Part shown: one piece after another, positions 1 through 7,288 of the stretch
Numbering within the stretch: position 1 is the stretch's first letter
How the letters are laid out: each line of letters begins with the position of its first letter
Assembly: GCF_001514215.1 (NCBI RefSeq)
Contig: NZ_KQ948853.1
Location: 281,167-345,166 of the forward strand
Reading direction: 5' to 3'
Origin: Streptomyces bungoensis
GTDB taxonomy: Bacteria; Actinomycetota; Actinomycetes; Streptomycetales; Streptomycetaceae
DNA length: 64,000 nt
Position numbers and translations under genes: made by a program
The notes under the pieces: generated by a model
Told to the model about the DNA's origin: nothing
The model's database searches: none
The model's input: only the letters and a program-made list of their open reading frames with translations

Positions 1-130
1 ACTTCGCCATGGAGATGACCCAGGGGCCCGCGCTGCACGGACCCGCCGGGTCCTCCCCGGGATGGCTGGCGCGGTATCCGCGCGGAGCCTAGGGCTCGGT
101 CAACGACACCTCACACGTACCTCAGGTGCC

Positions 131-3121
131 TCAGGCGAAGGGCAGGTGCAGCACGGACAGATTGCCCGTGCCCAGGGTGCTGGGGTTGTTGCCGATCGCG
201 TTCCACACCTCCGCCCGTACGGTGCCGCCCGTCAGGCTGCCGCACATGGTGCCCTGGGAGGAGAGCAGCCCCTGGGTGTCCTTGTAGTGCTCCCAGCCGG
301 TGATCGGGTCGGTGGCGAAGTAGCGGTAGGTCTCCACCCGGTCCCAGCTGCCGTCGCCGGTGCAGTCGTAGGACACCCGCATCTGCACGCCGTTGCCCAC
401 GGCCTGCTTGGCGTCGACCGACAGGTCGAAGGTCGTGGTGGCCCCGTTGTACTTCAGGTTCAGCCCCTTGGCGGTCAGGGTGACCGGCTGGTACGGGGTG
501 CCGTCGTGGTTGGTCCCGTCGCCGGCCGCCACGGTGACGCTGCCGTCGCTGCCCGCCGTGCCCGCCAGGGTGCTGTCGGACTGCAGGTACAGGTCCGGGG
601 AGGAACCCGCGGTGGCCGACGGGGAGGGGCTCGGCGACGCGCTGTCCGACGGCGAGGGGCTCGGGCTGGCGGAGTCCGTGACGGTCGGGCTGGGGCTCGG
701 GCTCGACTGGACGCCGCCCGTCGCGGTGCCGCCGCTCCAGTTCTGGGCGCCGGAGGCCACCGTCTTGCCGGCGGGCACCTGCACGGCGGTCCCGTCGGAG
801 AAGTGCACGGTCGTGTCGTCGGCCGTCACATTGGACGCGACGTAGGTGCGCCGGCCGCTCTTGGTGAAGACCGCGGTCAGCGGGCTGTCGGCGGTGACGG
901 TGGTGTCCACGGTGCCGAGCGCGGCCAGGTTGCGGATCCAGTGGAAGGTGTGCGCCTTGCTCTCGCCCTCCTCGGAGGTGAAGCCGTTGTTGGCGCGGAA
1001 GTTGGCCAGGGCCGCGTCACCGTCGCCGAGGGCCTGGTACTCGTACCAGATGTCCGTCCAGATGGTCGGCTGGGTCTTGCCGCTCTGGTCGAGCATCTCC
1101 TGGTAGTTGGCCCTGACGTAGGCGGGGTCGTCGCCCAGGTAGAGGTGGCCGCCGGTCACCGGGAGCAGGTTGATGCCCTGGATCTGCTCGGGGGCGCTGG
1201 AGAACCAGGTCGAGTACGCGCCGCCGTTGCCCCAGACCATGCCGACCTCCTTGTGCGGGAAGTCGCTCGGGTAGATCTCGTCCTTGGTGTCGAACCAGTA
1301 GTCCTGAATGGCGGCGGCCTGCGTGGTGTACATGTAGATGCCGGCGTCCCGGACCGTCTTGTCGCCGGTCGCGATGCCCCACTGGATGAGGGCGTTGTCG
1401 AAGTTCATCCCCTCGGACGAGGACTCCTGGTTGTTGCCCGCGGCGAACGAGCCGTGGCCGGAGGCCCAGTCGTGACCGCTGTAGATGTCGAAGTCACGCA
1501 GGTAGGGGAAGCGCTTGTCGGCGCGGTCGTAGTTGTTGGCGTCGCGGATCAGCAGGTCCACCATGCCGCCGTACTGGCTCGAACTGGCCCAGGCCGGATC
1601 GAACTTGGCGAGGGTCGCGGCCGCGGCGATGTAGTAGCCGTAGTGGAAGTGGTGGTCGTTCAGCTCCTGGTCGGACCCGTAGGAGGCCGGGTAGCCGATC
1701 AGGGTGCCCCACTTGTCGTCGTAGTAGAACAGGTGGCCCGTCTCGTTCTGCGAGGCGGTGAACCAGTCCGTCAGCTTGGACTTGATCGCCGCGAGGGCGG
1801 CGTCGCGCACGTCCTTGTTGCCGGTCTGGTCGGCGATCTCCGCCAGGCGGGCGGCGCGGCCGAGGCCCTTGCCGGTCCAGTAGGTGTCGTCGCTCTGCTG
1901 CCGGGTCGGGTCGGCCTTCTCCGCGTTCAGGTAGTTCTGCAGGGTGGTGGCGTCGGCCCCGGAGCTGTCGGCGACGGCCGGCACCTCGGGGAGCACGCCG
2001 TGGAAGACCATCGACGTCGTGAAGGACGTGATGCCGGTGAGCACCTTCAGCGGGCCGCGCGAGGAGATGTACTTCTGCGCCAGCGGGGTGCCGCCGGCGA
2101 GGTTGCGCCACTGGTGCGGCATCAGCGCGGCGACCGTGGCCTTGCCGGTCCCCTCGAGGGCGGTGGTGGTGTAGCTGTACTTCGTCGTGACGGTGCTGCT
2201 CGCCTCGTCGTACGTGTACGACACCGCGGTCCCGGTGACGTGGTTGTAGGCGTACTTGGCGTACTCGTCCGCCAGCGCGGCCCGGTCGGCGGCCGAGGTG
2301 GACGGCGTGGTCGGCAGCACGGCGATCGAGAAGTAGTCCTTGCCGCCGAGCGAGGAGGTGAAGGTGGTGCCGGAGCCGTCGACCGACCAGGTGGCACCGC
2401 TCGGGGCGAAGGCGACGTAGTCGTGCCCGGCGATGGTGTAGCCGAGCATCGAACCGGAGTGGGACCACACGCCGGCCGTCGCGCCGGAGGCCACCTTGAT
2501 CTGCGCGTCGCCACCGGTCGCCCGGAAGTACGCGAACGGCAGACCGGAGCCGATGGTCGCCCGCAGCGTGTGCGCGCCGTCGCTCAGGACGGGGCTGACG
2601 GTCCAGTCGCTCCAGTCGTCGACCTTCACCTCGGGAGCGCCCAGGCCGGCCACGCCGGCGACGAAGTCCTCGGTGTAGTTGAAGTGGTACTCGCCCACGC
2701 CCTTGGCGCTGCCGGAGATCGCCGGCGTGGTGCTGTACGAGAAGCCGAGTCCGCCCGACTGGGCCTTGAAGCCCAGCGGCTGCGCGAACAGCGGCTCGCC
2801 GTAGGCGCAGTTGGTGCGCTTCCAGAGGATGGACGACCACCAGTCGTTGGTCGGCACGGCCCCCGACGGGGCGTTGGCCGTGACCCAGTGGCGCGGGTTG
2901 GTGGACAGGTCCGCGCAGCCCGAGGGCAACGGGCCGGGAGGCTGGGTGGTGTAGCTGCCCTGGCCCACCGTGGCGGCGCTCGCCGGGTGGGGGGCGAACA
3001 CGGCCAGCACCGTGCCGAGGAGGGCCGCGACCACCCCGAACACCAGGACATGCGGGCTGTATACGGTTCTGCGTGGGGGAAGGCTGCCGGCGGGTCTTGG
3101 CCGGTCCGTGTCGCTGGACAT
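131..3121 (-). CDS. Secreted GH81 endo-beta-1,3-glucanase with C-terminal glucan-binding-like domain
   Basis: Predicted extracellular enzyme hydrolysing beta-1,3-glucan (fungal cell wall, laminarin, callose). The ~996-residue protein starts with an Arg-rich stretch and a hydrophobic signal/anchor segment ending near ASA. A GH81-type catalytic region follows (NDWWSS, DQELNDHHFHYGYY, and NNQESSSEGMN around residue 570, where the family's catalytic Glu lies). A Ser-Pro-rich linker (SPSPSP repeats) leads to a C-terminal beta-sandwich-like module with the look of CBM56, ending SVLHLPFA. I chose the ATG at 3121 because AGGAG lies just upstream; the longer frame to 3202 runs through an operator palindrome. 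Two palindromic operators lie upstream. A 6-bp stem (39-53) downstream could be a weak terminator. The GH81 call is strong; the CBM56 assignment is tentative. Confidence 0.9.
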   Translation of the reverse strand: MSSDTDRPRPAGSLPPRRTVYSPHVLVFGVVAALLGTVLAVFAPHPASAATVGQGSYTTQPPGPLPSGCADLSTNPRHWVTANAPSGAVPTNDWWSSILWKRTNCAYGEPLFAQPLGFKAQSGGLGFSYSTTPAISGSAKGVGEYHFNYTEDFVAGVAGLGAPEVKVDDWSDWTVSPVLSDGAHTLRATIGSGLPFAYFRATGGDAQIKVASGATAGVWSHSGSMLGYTIAGHDYVAFAPSGATWSVDGSGTTFTSSLGGKDYFSIAVLPTTPSTSAADRAALADEYAKYAYNHVTGTAVSYTYDEASSTVTTKYSYTTTALEGTGKATVAALMPHQWRNLAGGTPLAQKYISSRGPLKVLTGITSFTTSMVFHGVLPEVPAVADSSGADATTLQNYLNAEKADPTRQQSDDTYWTGKGLGRAARLAEIADQTGNKDVRDAALAAIKSKLTDWFTASQNETGHLFYYDDKWGTLIGYPASYGSDQELNDHHFHYGYYIAAAATLAKFDPAWASSSQYGGMVDLLIRDANNYDRADKRFPYLRDFDIYSGHDWASGHGSFAAGNNQESSSEGMNFDNALIQWGIATGDKTVRDAGIYMYTTQAAAIQDYWFDTKDEIYPSDFPHKEVGMVWGNGGAYSTWFSSAPEQIQGINLLPVTGGHLYLGDDPAYVRANYQEMLDQSGKTQPTIWTDIWYEYQALGDGDAALANFRANNGFTSEEGESKAHTFHWIRNLAALGTVDTTVTADSPLTAVFTKSGRRTYVASNVTADDTTVHFSDGTAVQVPAGKTVASGAQNWSGGTATGGVQSSPSPSPTVTDSASPSPSPSDSASPSPSPSATAGSSPDLYLQSDSTLAGTAGSDGSVTVAAGDGTNHDGTPYQPVTLTAKGLNLKYNGATTTFDLSVDAKQAVGNGVQMRVSYDCTGDGSWDRVETYRYFATDPITGWEHYKDTQGLLSSQGTMCGSLTGGTVRAEVWNAIGNNPSTLGTGNLSVLHLPFA

Positions 3122-3162
3122 CCGAACTCTCCTGACGTGGGGTGCCGCGTGTTCGGCCGTTC

Positions 3163-3176
3163 TGAGAGCGCTCTCA
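3163..3176. promoter_or_regulatory. Perfect 14-bp palindrome, LacI-family-type operator of the GH81 gene
   Basis: TGAGAGCGCTCTCA is a perfect palindrome 42 bp upstream of the GH81 start. The shape (central GCGC, 7-bp arms) matches LacI-family sugar-repressor boxes of Streptomyces such as the CebR box. No LacI-type repressor gene lies in this window, so the regulator would act from elsewhere. Confidence 0.7.
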
Positions 3177-3286
3177 CGACGCGAGGGTAGGGAGCGCATC
3201 ATGAACGCGTCAACACAATGAGCGACCTGATTTCACCTGGTTGTAACTCCCTTGGGGCGTGTTCGGGGCACAGGAGAGGTGTCCGA

Positions 3287-3298
3287 GAGAGCGCTCTC
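3287..3298. promoter_or_regulatory. Second copy of the operator core upstream of the GH81 gene
   Basis: GAGAGCGCTCTC repeats the core of the palindrome at 3163-3176, with centres about 123 bp apart. Both lie between the GH81 start and the terminator of the upstream symporter gene, so both point to the GH81 promoter and could support repressor looping (inference). Confidence 0.65.
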
Positions 3299-3335
3299 AC
3301 GGCGTGAGCGAGCGGTGGGGAGCCGTCCGGAGCAG

Positions 3336-3376
3336 CGCGAAAAGGGCCCGGTCACCTGGACCGGACCCTTTTCGCG
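3336..3376 (-). terminator. Terminator hairpin of the symporter gene
   Basis: An 18-bp stem (3336-3353 with 3359-3376) has a 5-nt loop and one position that is a G-U pair in the minus-strand transcript. It lies 28 bp after the symporter stop and isolates that gene from the GH81 promoter. Confidence 0.85.
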
Positions 3377-3403
3377 ATCGCCCCGGGGCGGGAGTGTGCC
3401 GGG

Positions 3404-4987
3404 TCAGGGCGTCTGGGTCCCCACCACGTCGTCGCCCGCACCCGCCGGCGTCGGGACCGCGGCCATCCCCGCCGCGCCGCCCGGCCCGTCGCCGTCGGAG
3501 TTGACCCGCTCGATGATCGCCAGCCGCTCGGGGGTGTCCTCCGGCTTCACGAAGCCGATCACGATGTACAGCACCAGGGACACCGCGAGCGGCACCGAGA
3601 CCTGGTACTGCAGCGGCACTCCGCCGTCCACGTTCCAGTTGACGGGGTAGTTCACCAGCCAGAACGCCAGCAGGCCCGCGGCCCAGCTGGTGAGCGCCGC
3701 CGTCGGGCCGGAGCGGCGGAACGCGCGGAGCAGGCCCAGCATCATCGGGATCGCGATCGGGCCCATCAGGCCCGCCACCCACTTGATGACGACCGTGATG
3801 ATGTCCTTGAAGGCGGGGGAGTTGACCTGGGTCGCCACCGCCATGGACAGGCCGAGGAAGACGACCGTCGTCACCCGGGCCGCGATCAGGCCCGAGCGCT
3901 CGCCCCAGGCCCGCGCCCGCGGGGACAGCACCGGCGCCACGTCCCGCGTGAACACCGCGGCGATCGCGTTGGCGTCGGAGGAGCACATGGCCATCGTGTG
4001 CGAGAAGAAGCCGACGATGACCAGGCCCAGCAGGCCGTGCGGCAGCAGCTGTTCGGTCATCAGGCCGTAGGAGTCGGAGCCGTCCGGCTTCTGCGCGTGC
4101 ACGAGGAGCGGCGACATCCACATCGGGAAGAACAGCACCACCGGCCAGACCAGCCACAGCACCGACGACAGCCGGGCCGAGCGCTCGGCCTCGCGGGCGC
4201 TGCCCGTCGCCATGTAGCGCTGGGCCTGGTTGAGCATGCCGCCGTTGTACTCGAAGAGCTTGATGAAGAGGAAGGCGAGCAGGAACACCGTGCCGTACGG
4301 CCCGACCAGGGGCTTGCCGTGGCCGTGCAGCGCGGGCTCGTCCCAGGCGCCGAGGAAGCCGATGCCCTTGTCGTTCAGCTTCAGCACGACCGCGACGAAC
4401 ATCGAGATGCCGGCCAGCAACTGGATGACGAACTGGCCGAGTTCGGTCAGCGCGTCCGCCCACAGGCCGCCGATCGTGCAGTAGATCGCGGTGATCGCGC
4501 CGGTGATGAGGATGCCCTGGTTCAGCGACACCCCGGTGAAGACCGACAGCAGGGTCGCGATCGCCGCCCACTTGGCGCCCACGTCCACGATCTTCAGCAG
4601 CATGCCCGACCAGGCGAGCGCCTGCTGGGTGGAGAGGTTGTAGCGGTTCTTCAGGTACTCCAGCGGAGAGGCCACGTGGAGCCGGGAGCGCAGCCGGTTG
4701 ATGCGCGGCGCGAACAGCTTCGAGCCGACGGCGATGCCGAGCGCGATCGGGAAGGACCAGGTGACGAAGGACGTGACGCCGTAGGTGTAGGCGATGCCCG
4801 CGTACCCGGTGAACATCACCGCGCTGTAGCCCGACATGTGGTGCGAGATGCCGGACAGCCACCACGGCATCTTGCCGCCTGCCGTGAAGAAGTCGCTGAC
4901 GTTGTCCACGCGCTTGTGCGACCAGACGCCGATCGCGACCATCACACCGAAGTAGCCGATCAGCACGGCCCAGTCGAGACCGTTCAT
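3404..4987 (-). CDS. Sodium:solute symporter (SSS/SLC5 family)
   Basis: Na+-coupled uptake carrier of the cytoplasmic membrane, ~527 residues with about 13 predicted membrane helices. The first helix begins WAVLIGYFGVMVAIGVW, followed by the family's DFFTAGGKMPWW segment near residue 40 and the MSGYSAVMFTGYAG helix. The C-terminal tail is Gly/Pro-rich and probably cytoplasmic. The ATG at 4987 has a good GGAAGGGGA ribosome-binding site; the frame is open further upstream to 5113 but encodes nothing family-like there. Substrate cannot be read from sequence. Position next to the glucanase suggests a sugar or sugar derivative, but a terminator separates the two transcripts. Confidence 0.85.
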   Translation of the reverse strand: MNGLDWAVLIGYFGVMVAIGVWSHKRVDNVSDFFTAGGKMPWWLSGISHHMSGYSAVMFTGYAGIAYTYGVTSFVTWSFPIALGIAVGSKLFAPRINRLRSRLHVASPLEYLKNRYNLSTQQALAWSGMLLKIVDVGAKWAAIATLLSVFTGVSLNQGILITGAITAIYCTIGGLWADALTELGQFVIQLLAGISMFVAVVLKLNDKGIGFLGAWDEPALHGHGKPLVGPYGTVFLLAFLFIKLFEYNGGMLNQAQRYMATGSAREAERSARLSSVLWLVWPVVLFFPMWMSPLLVHAQKPDGSDSYGLMTEQLLPHGLLGLVIVGFFSHTMAMCSSDANAIAAVFTRDVAPVLSPRARAWGERSGLIAARVTTVVFLGLSMAVATQVNSPAFKDIITVVIKWVAGLMGPIAIPMMLGLLRAFRRSGPTAALTSWAAGLLAFWLVNYPVNWNVDGGVPLQYQVSVPLAVSLVLYIVIGFVKPEDTPERLAIIERVNSDGDGPGGAAGMAAVPTPAGAGDDVVGTQTP

Positions 4988-5150
4988 GTGTCCCCTTCCA
5001 GGGTTCGCAGCCAAGGTCAGGCATGTGAACTCTGGTTTCCAGCGTGTACGCACGGCAAGGAAGAGGAAGGTCAAGAGCGCGTAAAAATGTTCGTTGTAGT
5101 GACCCTCGTTCACCTACATGAACACAGGTGATGCGAGGGAGACCATGGCC

Positions 5151-5167
5151 GCGCCCCTCTCGGGCGC
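5151..5167 (-). terminator. Short hairpin after the 5175-7004 gene
   Basis: GCGCCC-CTCTC-GGGCGC lies 8 bp past the stop of the minus-strand membrane protein gene. It is a modest 6-bp stem without a U tract, which is typical for streptomycete terminators. The rest of the 188-bp gap to the symporter start shows nothing else I can name. Confidence 0.4.
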
Positions 5168-5174
5168 CGAGCGG

Positions 5175-7004
5175 CTACTTCCGGCCCTGGGACCCCTCGG
5201 ACCCCTGGGCGGACTTCACCGTGTCGGGGCAGGGGGTGCCGCGCGGCAGCTGGTACGGAGCGGCCAGGTGGTAGGTGCCGGCGCGCGGGGCGACCAGGAC
5301 GGTCCACTTGTCGCCGTCGGTGTCCTCGGCCGTGGGCATCAGGCAGGCGTTGATCTTCTGGTACGTCAGGCTCTTGCCCTGGTCGTCGACGATGCTCAGC
5401 CACGGCGAGTACGGGATCCTGATCAGGATCCGCCCCGGCCGGCTCACCTCGAGCGTCATCTCGCCCTGCTCGGCCCGGTCCACCACCGCGTTGGGCTCGG
5501 CGAGCGGCGCCGGGTCGGTCACCTTGAACAGCTGCCAGTTCGCGTCGCCCCAGATCTGCTCCAGGTAGGGCATCCCGCGCTGCAGCAGCGACCGCTCGCG
5601 CACCCCGCCGTCCCCGTCCGGGTTGTCCTTCGGCAGCACCACGAAGTGCACGGCCCAGCGCTGCAGCCACTCGTGGTAGTTCGCCGAGTTCAGGGTGTCG
5701 TCGTAGAAGAGCGGGTTGCGCTCCATGTCCGCCTGCCGGTTCCAGCCGCGGGCCAGGTTGACGTACGGCGCGAGCGCGGAGGCCTCGCGGTGCGAGCGCG
5801 CCGGCACCACCTCGACCCGCCCCCGCTCCGCGCCGACCTTCTGCAACTGGTTGACCAGCGGGGCGAGCTCCCGGGCCCAGGAGGCGGCCGGGGTCGTGTG
5901 GACGATGTCGTCGACCGTCTTGAAGCCGATCCAGCCGACGAAGCCGAGGAGCGCCAGCACGGTCAGGTACCACTTGCGCGAGCGCGGCACGGTGTAGGGG
6001 AGCGCGGCGAGCAGCACCGCACCCGCGAACAGCATCGGCAGGCGCGAGATGTTCGAGCCGATCTGCGAGCTGATCAGCCACACCAGCACGACGCCGAGGC
6101 TGTAGACGGCCGCCGTCAGCCGGACCGTGATCCACTCCTTGGGGACCAGGAACAGGCACAGCAGGCCGTACAGCAGCGGCAGGACCACCGAGCCGAAGGT
6201 CATCGGCTGGGTGCCGGAGAACGGGAACAGCCACGCCGACACGGCGACCACGGCCGAGGGGGCGAGCCCCAGCGCCCAGGCGCCCGGCCGCCGCTTCTGC
6301 AGGAAGAGCGCGGCCGCGACCAGGCCCACGAACAGTCCGGCGACCGGCGAGGCCATGGTGGCGATCGCCGCCAGCGGGGCCGCGACCAGCGCCTTCGCCC
6401 ACCGCTTGTACCGCCACTTGTACGGCCAGCAGAAGACGGCCGCGACCGCGCCGAGCGCGAACATCGTGCCGAGCCCGAACGTCACCCGCCCGGAGATCGC
6501 GTTGCACAGCAGCGCGAAGACCCCGGCGAGCGCGACCCACAGCGGGTTGCGCACCGCCCGGCTGCGGATCAGGACCAGTGTCAGCAGGCCCGCCGAGACC
6601 GTGCCGGCGATCATCATCGTCGTCCGGACGCCGAGGACCGACATCAGGTACGGCGACACCACGCTGTACGACACCGGGTGCATGCCGCCGTACCAGGCGA
6701 GGTTGTACGCCGAGTCCGGGTGCCGGCCGACGAACTCCGCCCAGGCGTCCTGGGCCGCGAGGTCGCCGCCGCTGTTCGCGAACGTGAAGAACCAGATGAT
6801 GTGCAGGGCACCGGCGAGCGCGGTGACGGACAGCACCGGGTGCCGCAGCAGCCGCTGCCGGAGCGGTTCGGCGGAGACGAGGAGACGGGCGAGGCGGCCC
6901 GGCCGCGAGGCCTGGTGACGGTCCGTGCCGGTGTCGGTGTCCGTGTCAGACGGCTCCGGTGCGCCGGTCGCGTCCGCCGTGTCGGTCACGTTCCTGGTGT
7001 CCAT
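5175..7004 (-). CDS. Large multi-spanning membrane protein (often annotated MFS-like)
   Basis: Conserved streptomycete integral membrane protein of unknown function, ~609 residues from the ATG at 7004. An Asp/Thr-rich cytoplasmic N-terminus (TDTDTGTD) is followed by 10-12 hydrophobic segments, a soluble stretch near residues 390-500 (PARSHREASALAPYVNLARGW, WLQRWAVHFVVLP), and a C-terminal soluble domain ending GSQGRK. The overall plan (membrane core plus large exported soluble part) resembles glycosyltransferase-C-like or transport proteins, but no catalytic motif is clear. GAGGGA precedes the ATG. An alternative GTG at 7091 with GGAG would add 29 residues. Transcribed in the same direction as the symporter but separated from it. 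Confidence 0.75.
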   Translation of the reverse strand: MDTRNVTDTADATGAPEPSDTDTDTGTDRHQASRPGRLARLLVSAEPLRQRLLRHPVLSVTALAGALHIIWFFTFANSGGDLAAQDAWAEFVGRHPDSAYNLAWYGGMHPVSYSVVSPYLMSVLGVRTTMMIAGTVSAGLLTLVLIRSRAVRNPLWVALAGVFALLCNAISGRVTFGLGTMFALGAVAAVFCWPYKWRYKRWAKALVAAPLAAIATMASPVAGLFVGLVAAALFLQKRRPGAWALGLAPSAVVAVSAWLFPFSGTQPMTFGSVVLPLLYGLLCLFLVPKEWITVRLTAAVYSLGVVLVWLISSQIGSNISRLPMLFAGAVLLAALPYTVPRSRKWYLTVLALLGFVGWIGFKTVDDIVHTTPAASWARELAPLVNQLQKVGAERGRVEVVPARSHREASALAPYVNLARGWNRQADMERNPLFYDDTLNSANYHEWLQRWAVHFVVLPKDNPDGDGGVRERSLLQRGMPYLEQIWGDANWQLFKVTDPAPLAEPNAVVDRAEQGEMTLEVSRPGRILIRIPYSPWLSIVDDQGKSLTYQKINACLMPTAEDTDGDKWTVLVAPRAGTYHLAAPYQLPRGTPCPDTVKSAQGSEGSQGRK

Positions 7005-7288
7005 GGCGTCCCTCGTGGACAGAGGTATTCGCGGGCCTGATCCCGGGTCCGGATCGGCGTCGTCGGCCCGTGTCGGCTCGGTTGTGGCCACCTGAAGGCA
7101 CTCCCCGTGTCCCGTCTTCTGTTCTCGGCCGTGTCCCTCGGGTGTGTGTTCCCGGCCGCTTTCCGTCCAGTCCCCCGGCGCCCGTCGTCCCGTGACCGGC
7201 GGCCTGCCCCGTTTCGTGACGCTAGCACGCACCCCGCCGCGGTAGCCCGTCGACGGGGTGCGGGCCGGCCGTGCCGCCGGCGCCGGTC

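Noticed and set aside
62..3190. 1042-residue open frame on the + strand
   Set aside because: It is antisense to the GH81 gene; Val/Gly/Arg-rich composition and lack of domains are typical of high-G+C shadow frames.
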